NCBI RefSeq assembly: GCF_001542875.1
Contig: NZ_LMAF01000003.1
Coordinates: 248,001 to 312,000 of the forward strand
Direction: 5' to 3'
DNA length: 64,000 bases
Source of the DNA: Erythrobacter sp. YT30
GTDB lineage: Bacteria; Pseudomonadota; Alphaproteobacteria; Sphingomonadales; Sphingomonadaceae
Shown here: positions 9,358 to 19,257 of the stretch, piece after piece
Numbering within the stretch: position 1 is the first letter of the stretch
Layout: each line of letters starts with the position of its first letter
Program-made: the position numbers and the translations under genes
Notes under the pieces: model-generated
Database searches by the model: none
What the model was told of the DNA's origin: nothing
The model's input: only the letters and a program-made list of their open reading frames with translations

Positions 9358-10665
9358 ATGACACCTAGAATTTTATCAATTGCCGTTCTGTTCGGACTGT
9401 CCGCTTGTGCGGCTACTGGATCGAGCATTGAGCCGGCACAAACCGAAGATCCCGCCGAGAACTTTTCTTCCTCGGACTGCGCAGTTGGCATTTACGGTGA
9501 TGGGGCAGGCGCGTTCGTGGCGATCACTCGGTCTTCTGAAGGTTACCGGCACTCATTCAACAACGGCATCATTGGAGATGCAGCGCCAGACGGCGATCGA
9601 GTGGAATGCGGCATAAATTCCGTACGTATCGACCAACGAGAGGTGTGGGATCAGATTCCCATTCGAGAAACAGACACGCGCTTCAAATCCGGCGACGTCA
9701 CGTTGGCGGGTCGGCTTCTTGAGCCAAGAGACGCCGACACAACAACACCTCTTGTTGTTTACGCCCACGGATCAGAACCGACAGGCTGGATTGGTACGGT
9801 TCGTGACCCTTACCAAATGGTCGGACGAGGCATTTCGGTCTTTGTCTATGACAAACGAGGCACTGGGCTTTCGGAGGGCAAGTATTCGCAAAATTTCCCC
9901 CGCCTAGCTGATGATCTGGTCGCGGCCTCGACTGAAGCCAAGCGGTTGGCCAGTGGCAAATTTGGACGCTTTGGACTTGTCGGCCTGAGCCAAGGTGGTT
10001 GGATTGCGCCGCTTGCCGCTGAACGAGCTCAAGCGGATTTTATTGCGATCGGGTATGGCTTGGTCGCTGACATTCGAGAGGAAGACGCTGACCAGGTTCA
10101 AAAAGAGCTTCGCGAGGCTGGCTACAGCTCTGATGTGCTCAATTTAGCGCGTGACATTACCGATGTGACCGCGCGCATCGCGTCGTCTGATTACACTGAT
10201 GGACTAGAAGAGCTGGCTGAAATCCAGCGTCGATACTCATCGGAAGATTGGTTCTCGGTCATCCGTGGAGGCTACACCGGAGTGCTGCTTAACACGTCGC
10301 CAGATGAGTTGCGAGAACGCGGGGTGCCGCAGTTCAAGGATTTGGATATTGACTGGTCTTTGAACCCGATGACCGTTCTTCGCGGCGTTGAAGTCCCGCA
10401 GCTTTGGGTTCTTGCCGGGGAGGATCGCGAGGCACCCATCGACCTGACACTTGATCGGCTCCGAACGCTCCGCGGCGAAGGAAGCAATATATCGATCTAC
10501 ATGTTTCCGGACACCGATCACGGAATGTGGGAATATAATCAGGCGCCTGATGGAACGCGTGAATTTCGCCGGGTCACTCAAGGGTATTATGATTTGATGG
10601 CGGATTACATCAAAGGCGGTGTTGGGCGGGGATACGGACAGTCTGTGAAAATCGAGGGCGGTTAG
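9358..10665 (+). CDS. alpha/beta hydrolase lipoprotein
   Basis: Secreted, probably lipid-anchored serine hydrolase of 435 residues. From the ATG at 9358 the signal peptide ends in the lipobox LSAC (Cys about residue 17). The hydrolase core has VVYAHGSEPTGW (oxyanion region), the nucleophile elbow GLSQGG with Ser near residue 212, and DTDHGMW, a candidate for the catalytic His. It looks like the YqiA/BAAT or dienelactone-hydrolase-like peptidase S9 relatives found in alphaproteobacteria; substrate is unknown. A start at 9328 would place ten residues before the signal peptide. ATTATATAAG lies directly upstream and could be part of a promoter. Confidence 0.82.
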   Translation: MTPRILSIAVLFGLSACAATGSSIEPAQTEDPAENFSSSDCAVGIYGDGAGAFVAITRSSEGYRHSFNNGIIGDAAPDGDRVECGINSVRIDQREVWDQIPIRETDTRFKSGDVTLAGRLLEPRDADTTTPLVVYAHGSEPTGWIGTVRDPYQMVGRGISVFVYDKRGTGLSEGKYSQNFPRLADDLVAASTEAKRLASGKFGRFGLVGLSQGGWIAPLAAERAQADFIAIGYGLVADIREEDADQVQKELREAGYSSDVLNLARDITDVTARIASSDYTDGLEELAEIQRRYSSEDWFSVIRGGYTGVLLNTSPDELRERGVPQFKDLDIDWSLNPMTVLRGVEVPQLWVLAGEDREAPIDLTLDRLRTLRGEGSNISIYMFPDTDHGMWEYNQAPDGTREFRRVTQGYYDLMADYIKGGVGRGYGQSVKIEGG

Positions 10666-10682
10666 TGTCGCACGCAGCAACG

Positions 10683-10718
10683 AAAAGGCCCGACCCATTA
10701 ATGATGAGCCGAGCCTTT
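10683..10718 (-). terminator. rho-independent terminator of sodB
   Basis: Read on the minus strand the RNA forms a 13-bp stem (arms 10706-10718 and 10684-10696) closed by about nine loop bases, with three G-U wobbles, followed by UUUU. On the plus strand the wobbles become C-A mismatches, so the signal points to sodB rather than to the convergent hydrolase gene. Confidence 0.8.
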
Positions 10719-10740
10719 CAACCGATAATGGCGGCAAAAC

Positions 10741-11352
10741 TTAGTTCGGATAAGCCCAAGTCGTCCCACGTGCGAGATTTTCGCTGGCGAAGGCCCAGTT
10801 GATTTTCGAACCGACCACGTGATCAAGGTAGGATGGGCGTGCGTTCTGGTGATCGAGGTAGTAGGCGTGCTCCCACACGTCGATGGTCAGCAACGGATTG
10901 AAATCGCTGTCGGCCAGTGTGTCGCCGTCATGGGTTTCTTCGATCGAAAGTTCGCCGTTCTTTTCGGCAAGCCATACCCAACCGCTCGCAAAGTGGCCTG
11001 CGCCACGCGATTTCAGCTGTTCTTTCAATTCGTCGATCGATCCGAATTTGGCTTCGATTTTTGATTTGAGTTCGTCGGATGGCGCGGTTTCTTCTGCAGC
11101 CATCGAATGCCAGTAGAAGGCGTGGTTCCAGCTTTGCGCGGCGTTGTTGAACAAGCCTTGATTGCTGCCACGAGCGGCCGAGACGATCTCTTCCAGCGAC
11201 TTGTCAGCATGATCGGTGCCGTCAATCGCATCGTTCATCTTGGAGACGTAGGCATTGTGGTGCTTGCCATGGTGGAATGAGAGAGTCTGAGCGGAAATCG
11301 CAGGCTCAAGAGCGGTGTCTGGATAGGGCAGGTCGATGAGTTTGAAAGCCAT
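10741..11352 (-). CDS. sodB: superoxide dismutase, iron type
   Basis: Converts superoxide to oxygen and hydrogen peroxide in the cytoplasm. The 203-residue protein has the metal ligands in the expected contexts: SFHHGKHHNAYV (first His), SWNHAFYW (second His) and DVWEHAYYLDHQN (Asp and third His). NNAAQSWNH carries the Gln that marks Fe-type enzymes, in place of the Gly-His arrangement of Mn enzymes. The ATG at 11352 is preceded by GAGAGGGA; an upstream in-frame start would add unrelated residues. A terminator follows directly, so the gene is probably monocistronic. Confidence 0.96.
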   Translation of the reverse strand: MAFKLIDLPYPDTALEPAISAQTLSFHHGKHHNAYVSKMNDAIDGTDHADKSLEEIVSAARGSNQGLFNNAAQSWNHAFYWHSMAAEETAPSDELKSKIEAKFGSIDELKEQLKSRGAGHFASGWVWLAEKNGELSIEETHDGDTLADSDFNPLLTIDVWEHAYYLDHQNARPSYLDHVVGSKINWAFASENLARGTTWAYPN

Positions 11353-11446
11353 GAATGGTCCCTCTCGTTTAGAGATTGAAAGTGTCACGTAATCTAACGC
11401 GCACGGGCGGTAATGGTTGCAAATGCGATTGAAAAGGGTCTGGACC

Positions 11447-12952
11447 TCAAGCGCTAAGCAATTCTCTTTTGAACTCAGCGTCCTTTCGAAGCTGTTCGTG
11501 TTCAACCCAGGTCGAATGCACGCCGCTTGATATCTTGTGCGGCAGGGCAAGTCGGCAGACCGGGCCTCTGGTCACATCGCTCGCGTCGAGGATTGCGCAC
11601 TCGGATGTTCCTGTGTTCTCATTAATCAGGAATGTGATCAGATAGCCATCGTCTTCTAAATCTGCACCCTTGCGGGGCACCATCGGGCTTTCGCTCGCAT
11701 ATACGCCATCGGGAAGTTCTAAAACCTGCTCTTCACCGGTTTCAGTGTCGTGGCGGACATATCCGTTGAAGAGGAACCAGCCGGGCTTTGTCGTGGTCGA
11801 CCAGACATATCGGCTTTTGCGCATAAGGTAGGCCGGGTTGATCATGCCAAATTCAACAATCCGATCGGACAGTCTTTCTTCGCGCGTTTCACCGGTTTCT
11901 AGATTAAAGCGCCAGCGGTGGAGCTTTGGTTTGAACGAATGCTCATCCACATAGGCCATCATGTGGCTGTATTCTCCCGCTTCTTCGAGTGGATCGGGCA
12001 TCGGCTTTTCCTGGAAGTAACCTTCTAGGATGACTTCGTCGCCTTCCGAGCCAGAAACTTCATATGCGTTCGTCCAGTGTAGCACATAGGTAGGATCGGC
12101 TTCGAACCAGCGAATGTCTTCTGGCTGGCCATAGCGCGGGATCAGCGCGAAACGGGTGGGCACGCCTTCGTGGATGCGCGCTGCGTGGATATCGCGCTTA
12201 AGAAGCTCTTCATCCCAGAAAAGCGGCATATCGTTAAGGATCGACCAGTTCTTCGTGATCGCCATATCGTGCGGCAGGCGTGGGCCGGGGAGAGGAATGG
12301 GTACGTAATGCGCAATCTTCCCTGCGCGATCTACTACTCCATAATGCATGAACGGCGCGTGTTTCGAGTAGTTGAAGAACATGAGCTCTCCGGTTTCCTC
12401 ATCCACCTTGGGATGCGCTGAAACACCGTCAAGCGGCCCCCACGATGCCTTGCCCAAATTCTCCAAAGTCACCGGGTCCAATTGCCACGCCTCACCGCAC
12501 TGATAGAGTGTCGCAAGCGCAGTGCCCGCGTGAACGATGATGTCGGTGGAAGCGGTGTCTTTGAGACTACCATGCGCGCCAAAGCCCGGGCGTTTGGAAA
12601 GCGCGGGCGGGTCCATCAATCCGCCCCACAAGGCCTCGCCTGCGATTTGTTCAGCTTCAAAGCACGATGTCCGCACAAAGCGGTTGCGATAGCTCGCCTT
12701 GCCCCCTGAAATGCTCACCTGATGCACCATCGCATCCCCATCAAACGGGTGATGCCTGCCCAAAGGCTGATGCACGGGGTTTTCGGTATTGCGCAGATAG
12801 ATGCCGTCGATATCAGCCGGGATATCCCCTTCAATCGCTTCCAGCTCTTCAACGTCCACTTCTTCATGGCAAGGCGTCCAAGGACCCGAAAGGTAGGGGT
12901 GATTGGACGGCTTCAAGCTCGTTTTTACAGGCGGATGGCGTGTGATCTGCAT
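11447..12952 (-). CDS. carotenoid oxygenase family protein
   Basis: Non-heme iron dioxygenase of the carotenoid cleavage / RPE65 superfamily, 501 residues. GRHHPFDGDAMVHQ near the N-terminus is a family signature. The four iron-binding histidines of the propeller are suggested by GVSAHPKVDEE, RLPHDMAITKN, GEYSHMMAYVDE and SGVHSTWVEHE. It would cleave a carotenoid, apocarotenoid or stilbene-like double bond, which suits a pigmented erythrobacterium; the exact substrate cannot be told from sequence. It is divergent from the universal stress gene, and the FNR box between them also lies about 80 bp upstream of this start. Confidence 0.9.
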   Translation of the reverse strand: MQITRHPPVKTSLKPSNHPYLSGPWTPCHEEVDVEELEAIEGDIPADIDGIYLRNTENPVHQPLGRHHPFDGDAMVHQVSISGGKASYRNRFVRTSCFEAEQIAGEALWGGLMDPPALSKRPGFGAHGSLKDTASTDIIVHAGTALATLYQCGEAWQLDPVTLENLGKASWGPLDGVSAHPKVDEETGELMFFNYSKHAPFMHYGVVDRAGKIAHYVPIPLPGPRLPHDMAITKNWSILNDMPLFWDEELLKRDIHAARIHEGVPTRFALIPRYGQPEDIRWFEADPTYVLHWTNAYEVSGSEGDEVILEGYFQEKPMPDPLEEAGEYSHMMAYVDEHSFKPKLHRWRFNLETGETREERLSDRIVEFGMINPAYLMRKSRYVWSTTTKPGWFLFNGYVRHDTETGEEQVLELPDGVYASESPMVPRKGADLEDDGYLITFLINENTGTSECAILDASDVTRGPVCRLALPHKISSGVHSTWVEHEQLRKDAEFKRELLSA

Positions 12953-13029
12953 CGAATTTTCTCCCGACTCTCAGCGTAGCGAAAGGTGTCGAGCGGGGGA
13001 AGGGACGACACATAGACGCCTTGCTTGTT

Positions 13030-13043
13030 TTGATTTCGATCAA
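13030..13043. promoter_or_regulatory. FNR box (TTGATTTCGATCAA)
   Basis: Perfect match to the FNR/FnrL/Anr consensus TTGAT-N4-ATCAA, centred about 56 bp upstream of the universal stress protein ATG. An FnrL-type regulator is encoded at 54494-55192 in this window. Binding is inferred. Confidence 0.8.
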
Positions 13044-13092
13044 TGAACAGGTTTAGCTGGTTCGGCAAAAACTTGTCGAAGGGAGAAGCGAC

Positions 13093-13908
13093 ATGAAATC
13101 CATTTTACTTCACATCGAAGCCGACGATTGCATGGAGGCGCGTCTGCAATTCGCGCTGGACCTCGCGCGAGCACATAACGGCCATATCACCTGCCTTCAG
13201 GCGGTGAATTTCGAGATCTTTGCGCCGGGCGATTTTTATGGGTCTGCCATGGCAGCCGCGCTTCCTGCGCTTCAGAAGGCGGCTGATGAGTTGAGAACCG
13301 AGCTGGAAGAGCGTCTCACGAAAGAGGATGTTTCGTGGGAATGGCAATACAAGCCCGGGATGGCAGAAACGAAGCTGCTAGAATTGGCGGCCTTGCAGGA
13401 TGTTGTTCTGGTTGGCCCACGTGATGTGGGTGAAAAGCGGCGCCATCCCTCAATCATGGTGGGTGAGCTTCTCTTGCGATCATCAACGCCCGTTATCGTG
13501 GTGCCCCAAAAGTGGAAAAGCTATGATCCGACTGCGCCCGTTCTGGTCGCGTGGAACGGTTCGCCTGAGGCATGCATAGCGCTGCGCAATGCGGTGCCGA
13601 TGCTGAAAACGGCGAGCAAGGTCATCCTTGCTCGAGTGATCGAAGAAAAGGAAAGCCAGGCAGAAGAGTTTCCAATGATCGAAGGATCACTCTATCTCAG
13701 CCGCCACGACATCGAGTCAGAATTACTCGAAATTCCAAAGGGCAAGGCAAAAGTGTCAGACACGCTGTTCACGAACGCCTTTGCCAAGGATTGCGGCATG
13801 GTTGTCATGGGCGCGTATGGCCATATGCGGATAACGGAGGCCTTGTTCGGCGGTGTGACCCGCAGATCGCTCACCGATCCGCAACTGCCAATCTTCCTCG
13901 CGCATTGA
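13093..13908 (+). CDS. universal stress protein, tandem UspA domains
   Basis: Two UspA domains in one chain of 271 residues (about 1-140 and 150-271). The second has the nucleotide-binding pattern GAYGHMRITEALFGGVTR near the C-terminus and VLVAWNGSPEA at its start; the first has VLVGPRDVG in the equivalent place. Proteins of this type are commonly induced by low oxygen or growth arrest in proteobacteria, and the perfect FNR box at 13030-13043 supports that here. The ATG has the purine-rich AAGGGAGAAG just upstream. Convergent with tesB. Confidence 0.92.
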   Translation: MKSILLHIEADDCMEARLQFALDLARAHNGHITCLQAVNFEIFAPGDFYGSAMAAALPALQKAADELRTELEERLTKEDVSWEWQYKPGMAETKLLELAALQDVVLVGPRDVGEKRRHPSIMVGELLLRSSTPVIVVPQKWKSYDPTAPVLVAWNGSPEACIALRNAVPMLKTASKVILARVIEEKESQAEEFPMIEGSLYLSRHDIESELLEIPKGKAKVSDTLFTNAFAKDCGMVVMGAYGHMRITEALFGGVTRRSLTDPQLPIFLAH

Positions 13909-13929
13909 TTGCGGCAGCGCGTTGCGGCA

Positions 13930-14856
13930 TCAGCTTTTCGACTTGCGCTTGCGCATCATGCCTTCCTGGGCGACGCTGGCAATTAGATCGCCTGCCTGAT
14001 TGTAGATGCGGCCGCGGTTGAAACCTCGACCCGCGCCTGACCATGGGGCGTCGGTGCAATAGAGCAGCCATTCATCAGCGCGCGCTTCGCGGTGGAACCA
14101 GATGGCATGATCAAGGCTGGCACCGACCAGCTCTCCGCGCATCCATGATAGGCCATGGGGCAGGGCACTGGTGCCGAGAAGGGTGTAATCGCTTGCATAG
14201 GTGATGATAGCGCGGTGTAGCGCGGGCGTGTCGGCATCACCCGTGACTGGCGCTGCCGTCTTGAACCAGCTGTGCGCGCGCGGCGGTTTGGGCTCTGAAT
14301 TCATCCAGTGAAGCCGGTCTATCGTGCGCATTTCGATAGGGCGAGGACGCAGCATCAGCGCGCGTTGGCCCTCGCTCAATTTGTCGCCCATCTTGTCAGC
14401 CATCGCTCGGCGCATTTCCATATCGGTTTTGAGACTTTCAGGCGCGGCGACATCGGGCATTGGGCTGTCTTCATGCTTAAGGCCCTGTTCGGGCACCTGG
14501 AAGCTGGCGGTGAGGTTCAGGATCGGAACGGCGCGTCCCTCCTCATCCTCTTGCGCAGCGACAACGCGGCGATTGGAAAAGCTGCGCCCGTCAAAATCTC
14601 GCTCTATCCTGTATTCAATGGGATGCCCCTCTCGCCCGCCGCGCAGGAAATAGGCGTGGAGCGAATGCGCGGTCTTGGTGTCGGGAACGCTCGATTGGGC
14701 CGCTTGCAGCGCTTGTGCCAGCACCTGCCCGCCAAATACTCTGCCAAATCCATCGATCTGCTGGCCGCCTTCAAAGATATCGGCAGCGCGTTTTTCAACC
14801 GTTAGGAGGCGGACGAGGTCTTCGACCAATTGCTCGTTTGTGGGTGTGTCGCTCAT
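13930..14856 (-). CDS. tesB: acyl-CoA thioesterase II
   Basis: Hydrolyses medium- and long-chain acyl-CoA to free acid and CoA. It is a double hotdog protein of 308 residues; the first half has IFEGGQQIDGFGRVFGGQVLAQAL, written here in part as GRVFGGQVLAQAL, and the second half has SLDHAIWFHREARADEWLLY, both typical of TesB. I prefer the ATG at 14856 (MSDTPTNEQ) over the in-frame start at 14883. No partner genes are adjacent: the convergent stress gene ends 22 bp away and hppA lies beyond. Confidence 0.92.
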   Translation of the reverse strand: MSDTPTNEQLVEDLVRLLTVEKRAADIFEGGQQIDGFGRVFGGQVLAQALQAAQSSVPDTKTAHSLHAYFLRGGREGHPIEYRIERDFDGRSFSNRRVVAAQEDEEGRAVPILNLTASFQVPEQGLKHEDSPMPDVAAPESLKTDMEMRRAMADKMGDKLSEGQRALMLRPRPIEMRTIDRLHWMNSEPKPPRAHSWFKTAAPVTGDADTPALHRAIITYASDYTLLGTSALPHGLSWMRGELVGASLDHAIWFHREARADEWLLYCTDAPWSGAGRGFNRGRIYNQAGDLIASVAQEGMMRKRKSKS

Positions 14857-14925
14857 GGCTATGCGCCATGCTGTGAGGGCCATGGAAGGTCAAGCGGTGG
14901 TGGCTCAATCATCCATGGCCTCGCG

Positions 14926-14950
14926 AAAAAGCCCCGCCACACGGTGGTGC
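14926..14950 (-). terminator. probable terminator of hppA
   Basis: On the minus strand, a GC-rich imperfect hairpin (GC-CCAC / GTGG-GC around a CGT loop) is followed by five U residues, about 50 nt after the hppA stop. The hairpin is embedded between GGCCTCGC and GCGAGGCC, which can also pair. Confidence 0.5.
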
Positions 14951-15000
14951 AGCGAGGCCAATTCTTATCGCTCTAGGCGATGGCTTTAATGACCAGGCGA

Positions 15001-17124
15001 TCAGTGACCAGCCAAGGCCGCGAGCAGAAGCAGCGCGACGATGTTGGTGATTTTGATCATCGGGTTCACAGCCGGGCCCGCGGTGTCCTTGTAAGGATCG
15101 CCCACGGTGTCGCCCGTCACAGCGGCCTTGTGAGCTTCTGAGCCCTTGCCGCCATGATTGCCGTCTTCGATGTATTTCTTCGCGTTGTCCCACGCACCGC
15201 CGCCAGCGGTCATGGAGAGCGCGACGAACAGACCGCCCACGATCACGCCGAGAAGCAGAGCGCCGAGCGCTGCAAAGGCGTTGTCCTGTCCGGCAAGTCC
15301 ATAGATCACGAAGTAGGTGACGATCGGAGCAAGCACTGGAAGGAGCGACGGGATGATCATCTCCTTGATCGCCGCCTTGGTGACAAGGTCAACCGTGCGA
15401 GCATAGTCCGGACGGCTTGTGCCGGCCATGATGCCCGCATCCTTCGCAAACTGGTCACGCACATCGACAACCACATCGCCAGCCGCGCGGCCCACCGCTG
15501 TCATGCCCATCGCTCCAAAAAGATAGGGCAGTAGCGCGCCGAGTAAGAGGCCGACGATCACGTAAGGGTTCTCAAGACTGAAATCGACATCCGCATTCGG
15601 GAAGAATTCGCGAAGGTCGGCGGTGTAGGCGGCAAACAGCACCAGCGCTGCAAGGCCTGCCGAACCGATGGCATAGCCCTTGGTCACGGCTTTCGTCGTG
15701 TTGCCAACCGCATCGAGAAGGTCGGTCTTTTCACGAACGCTTTCATCAAGACCCGACATCTCGGCAATACCGCCAGCATTGTCCGTCACCGGACCATATG
15801 CGTCGAGCGCCACGACCATGCCAGCAAGCGCCAGCATCGCGGTCGCACCATAAGCGAGGCCGATAAGGCCAGCCAATTGGTACGCAGCAATGATCGCCGC
15901 GATGATGACGATGGTTGGAAGAGCGGTCGATTCAAGGCTGATCGCCAGACCCTGGATCACGTTCGTGCCGTGGCCCGTTTCTGAGGCTTTGGCGATTGAC
16001 TTCACCGGGCGGAAATTGGTGCCGGTGTAGTACTCGGTGATCCAGATGATGATGCCTGTGAGCACAAGCCCGATTAGCGAGCAGTAGAACAGGTCCATCC
16101 CGTTAAACTCAACGCCGCCGGGGCCGGTGCCGATCCCAGTGCTCATATCCGCGCCCGCAGTGCCAAGCGCATATTGCGTGACGAGGTAGATCAGCGGAAT
16201 GGCGAGGACTGCGGTGACGATGAAGCCCTTGTACATCGCGCCCATCACATTGGTGCCATTGCCAAGACGGACAAAGTAGGTGCCAATGATCGAGGTAACG
16301 ATACAAGCGCCGCCGATCAGCAGCGGCAAGCTCATCAAGGGAAGCAGCAGACCTGCTGCGCTCAATTGCTCGCTGAACAGCAGGGCGGTCAGAACCATGG
16401 TTGCGCCAACGGTCACCACGTAGGTTTCAAACAAGTCAGCAGCCATACCAGCGCAGTCGCCCACATTGTCGCCTACGTTATCGGCGATGGTAGCAGGGTT
16501 GCGAGGGTCGTCCTCTGGGATCGAGGCTTCGACTTTACCGACGAGGTCAGCGCCGACGTCAGCTGCTTTGGTGAAGATACCGCCGCCAAGACGCGCAAAG
16601 ATCGAGATGAGCGATGCGCCAAAGGCGAGGCCGACAAGACCGTCGATCACGATGCGGCTGTTCGCCTCAAGGCCCATTGGACCTACGAGCACATAGAAGA
16701 ACACCGCAATAGCGAGAAGCGCCAGACCTGCGACCAGCATACCGGTGATCGCTCCAGCGCGGAAAGCGATGGTGAGGCCTTGTTGCAGTCCAGCTTCCGC
16801 AGCGGCAGCCGTACGAACGTTCGAGCGGACGGAGATGTTCATTCCGATGTAGCCAGCAACGCCCGAAAGCACCGCGCCGACGATAAATCCGACCGCCGGA
16901 ACCACGCCGAGGAACACTCCGACGAGGACCGCAGCCACAACACCGACCATGCCGATCGTCGTATATTGGCGGTTGAGGTAAGCCTGTGCGCCTTCTTGAA
17001 TGGCGCCAGCAATTTCCTGCATTTTTTCGTTCCCGGCACTTGCGCCGAGAACCTGACGGCTGGTGACAAAGCCATACACGACGGCAAGCACACCCAGCCC
17101 AATAGATATGAGTATAAGGTCCAC
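15001..17124 (-). CDS. hppA: proton-translocating membrane pyrophosphatase
   Basis: Integral membrane pump that couples pyrophosphate hydrolysis to proton export across the inner membrane. The 707-residue chain is almost entirely hydrophobic with about 16 segments. The substrate motif [11 protein letters not shown], the Asp-rich [12 protein letters not shown] and the C-terminal [14 protein letters not shown] are intact. [11 protein letters not shown] has Lys at the position that is Ala in potassium-dependent enzymes, and Thr three residues later, the signature of potassium-independent H+ pumps. The start is a GTG at 17124 with GGAGAGGGG seven bases upstream; longer in-frame starts add non-membrane sequence. 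Confidence 0.96.
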   Translation of the reverse strand: MDLILISIGLGVLAVVYGFVTSRQVLGASAGNEKMQEIAGAIQEGAQAYLNRQYTTIGMVGVVAAVLVGVFLGVVPAVGFIVGAVLSGVAGYIGMNISVRSNVRTAAAAEAGLQQGLTIAFRAGAITGMLVAGLALLAIAVFFYVLVGPMGLEANSRIVIDGLVGLAFGASLISIFARLGGGIFTKAADVGADLVGKVEASIPEDDPRNPATIADNVGDNVGDCAGMAADLFETYVVTVGATMVLTALLFSEQLSAAGLLLPLMSLPLLIGGACIVTSIIGTYFVRLGNGTNVMGAMYKGFIVTAVLAIPLIYLVTQYALGTAGADMSTGIGTGPGGVEFNGMDLFYCSLIGLVLTGIIIWITEYYTGTNFRPVKSIAKASETGHGTNVIQGLAISLESTALPTIVIIAAIIAAYQLAGLIGLAYGATAMLALAGMVVALDAYGPVTDNAGGIAEMSGLDESVREKTDLLDAVGNTTKAVTKGYAIGSAGLAALVLFAAYTADLREFFPNADVDFSLENPYVIVGLLLGALLPYLFGAMGMTAVGRAAGDVVVDVRDQFAKDAGIMAGTSRPDYARTVDLVTKAAIKEMIIPSLLPVLAPIVTYFVIYGLAGQDNAFAALGALLLGVIVGGLFVALSMTAGGGAWDNAKKYIEDGNHGGKGSEAHKAAVTGDTVGDPYKDTAGPAVNPMIKITNIVALLLLAALAGH

Positions 17125-17269
17125 GTAGAATCCCCTCTCCAAAGCGTGGAAAATGCGCCTCTTGTAGAAATCCCATCGGGCGCGTGGAGCGCAGTCATAT
17201 CGGCTTGAGCACGGGTGACAAGGCGAAAGCGTCGGATTCCTGTGGCTCTTGCCTATTTTGGGGGTGAGA

Positions 17270-18136
17270 TCAGCTGTTTGAGGCGTGCTCGTAACCAAGG
17301 CTGTCATCTGTTGAGACAGGCTCACCATCGAGCAGCAGGGGGGCGATATTACTTCCGCCAACTACGCCGATGCGAGTTGCGGCAACGGGCAGCCGCATGT
17401 CGGCGGGCGCAGTGAAGAGCAGCTCGTAATCATCGCCCCAACGGATCGCATCTTCCCGCCTCGTGGGATCGGCAACTGGCACCGCTTCGCTGTCTAATTG
17501 GATCGTCACGTTACTTGCCCGCGCCAGTCGCCAGCTATCGAGTAGCAGTCCGTCCGACACATCCATCATTGCAGTCACATGCGGGGCGAGTGCTTTTCCT
17601 TCCGAAAGGAGGGGGCGAGGGCGATTAAACGCCTCCGCATGATTTGGGTCACCATCAAACCCCAACATCGCGCGGCCAAGAATGCCGGTGACATACACGG
17701 CATCGCCCACAATGGCCCCGCTTCGGATCGGAACTGGCGTGTGCGTCGCGCGCCCGATTGCCGTTAGGCCTAGCGATTGCGGGCCATTGGCAGAGATTGT
17801 GTCACCTCCAAGCAAAGGGACATCATACACGCTCAAAACTGCGCGCAGTCCTTCGATAAAGCGCGCATCATTTTCGCCGAGCGCGTAGCCGATCAGGATT
17901 CCAATGGGCTCTGCCCCTTTTGCTGCGAGATCGGAAAGATTGGTCGCGACCAATTTCCAGGCAACATCATACGGATCAGCGCTCGATCGGAAATGCGTGC
18001 CTTCTGCCATGGCATCATGGGTAAGGATCAGCGTTTCACTGCCGACCTCAAGCACCGCGCAATCGTCTTCAAGCCCGCACGCGCCATCATGCAGGGGCAG
18101 CGCGCGCAAGGCTTTCAAAAATTCCAACTCGTTCAT
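17270..18136 (-). CDS. thiL: thiamine-monophosphate kinase
   Basis: Phosphorylates thiamine monophosphate to the cofactor thiamine diphosphate. The 288-residue protein shows the PurM/ThiL layout: [11 protein letters not shown] and [13 protein letters not shown] (metal and nucleotide binding), [29 protein letters not shown] and [11 protein letters not shown]. Starts at the ATG at 18136. It is upstream of hppA on the same strand with 145 bp between them. No other thiamine gene is in the window. In many alphaproteobacteria nusB precedes thiL; here nusB is nearby but separated by the esterase gene. Confidence 0.95.
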   Translation of the reverse strand: MNELEFLKALRALPLHDGACGLEDDCAVLEVGSETLILTHDAMAEGTHFRSSADPYDVAWKLVATNLSDLAAKGAEPIGILIGYALGENDARFIEGLRAVLSVYDVPLLGGDTISANGPQSLGLTAIGRATHTPVPIRSGAIVGDAVYVTGILGRAMLGFDGDPNHAEAFNRPRPLLSEGKALAPHVTAMMDVSDGLLLDSWRLARASNVTIQLDSEAVPVADPTRREDAIRWGDDYELLFTAPADMRLPVAATRIGVVGGSNIAPLLLDGEPVSTDDSLGYEHASNS

Positions 18137-18285
18137 GCTGGTGATGGTGTCCGCTTATTCCGCCTTATTGGCTTATCTGCATTCGTATTCTGAGCAAACC
18201 TCAATGAACTTAGCGCGCCTTACCGCTTCCCATGGCGCGGGCAAAGCGGCATGACGGTGAAAGCAGGGAGAGGGGCTGAACGCCG

Positions 18286-19257
18286 ATGCTGATACGTTTC
18301 ACAATTTTGTTGAGCGCATTCCTGGCTGCTTCATGTGCCGAAGTGCAGGCCGAGGATACTCCAAAGCCCGATATTCCCATCGTCTCATCAGGTGAAATCG
18401 TGTGGTGGCCGGACTTTGCCCCGGCCGAAGCGGTGGGTGTCGACAACATCTGGATCTGGCTCCCGCCAAGCTACGCCTCCCAACCGGGAAAACGCTTCCC
18501 AGTGCTCTACATGCACGATGCGGAAAATTTGTTTGATCGCCGCCTTTCCAATTTTGACAAGGAATGGGGCATGGATGAGGCGATCACACGGATGGCGGCG
18601 CGCGGCGATCTGCGTGAATGGATCTTGGTGGGACTCAGTAGCCCTGAAAACCGGTACCAAACGCTTTTCCCCCAAAAGCTCTTTGGCCTGCTTCCCGAAA
18701 GCTATCAACAAGGCGTTACGGGCATTGAGATGGGAGGGATCGAGGCTGGATTTCCCCTGCGTGGGGATGAGTATGCAAAAGTGGTCGCAGTCGATCTGAA
18801 AGCGAAGATCGACAGTGAGTTTCGGACACTCACCACGCCTGAAGACACTGCCGTCATGGGATCATCGATGGGCGGCCTTATCAGCCTCTATATCATTGCT
18901 GAATATCCGGACGTGTTCGGCCAGGCTGCGGGAGTTTCGACACATCTCCCGCTGACAGGCCCCGAAGGCGGAGATCCGGACGAGCGCGCCACGCAAGTTT
19001 CCGAAGCATTTCGCCAGTATTTCAGCGAAAGTGAGATCAATCCCGCGCGCAATCGGATTTACGTCGATCATGGAACTGGCACGCTCGATGCGTTTTATCC
19101 GCCATACTTCAAACAGTTCGATGGGATGATGGCAGAGTTGGGATGGCAGCTTCCTGCCTATGAAAGCCGGGTCTTCTTCGGCGCAGAGCACGAAGAGAAT
19201 GCATGGGCGCAACGGGTTGATATCCCGCTGTCATTCCTCGATGCGAAGGATCCTTAG
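18286..19257 (+). CDS. esterase-family alpha/beta hydrolase lipoprotein
   Basis: Exported hydrolase of 323 residues resembling the esterase D / enterochelin-esterase family (PF00756). The signal peptide ends in a lipobox-like AASC (Cys 17). WIWLPPSYASQPGKRFPVLY followed by MHDAENLFD is typical of that family; the nucleophile elbow is MGSSMGG with Ser near residue 193; DHGTGTLDAFYPPY provides a plausible Asp, and GAEHEENAW the catalytic His. Its stop codon overlaps the nusB stop on the opposite strand. Substrate is unknown. Confidence 0.85.
   Translation: MLIRFTILLSAFLAASCAEVQAEDTPKPDIPIVSSGEIVWWPDFAPAEAVGVDNIWIWLPPSYASQPGKRFPVLYMHDAENLFDRRLSNFDKEWGMDEAITRMAARGDLREWILVGLSSPENRYQTLFPQKLFGLLPESYQQGVTGIEMGGIEAGFPLRGDEYAKVVAVDLKAKIDSEFRTLTTPEDTAVMGSSMGGLISLYIIAEYPDVFGQAAGVSTHLPLTGPEGGDPDERATQVSEAFRQYFSESEINPARNRIYVDHGTGTLDAFYPPYFKQFDGMMAELGWQLPAYESRVFFGAEHEENAWAQRVDIPLSFLDAKDP

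Noticed and set aside
16174..17208. A 344-codon open frame on the plus strand opposite hppA
   Set aside because: It is the complement of a conserved membrane-protein gene; the product is His/Asp/Arg-rich with no recognisable fold and no ribosome site.
17213..17224. GGGTGACA near the hppA-thiL junction, like a half of the two-copy element
   Set aside because: Only the 8-bp half-site is present; no second arm and no 16-bp block at the right distance.
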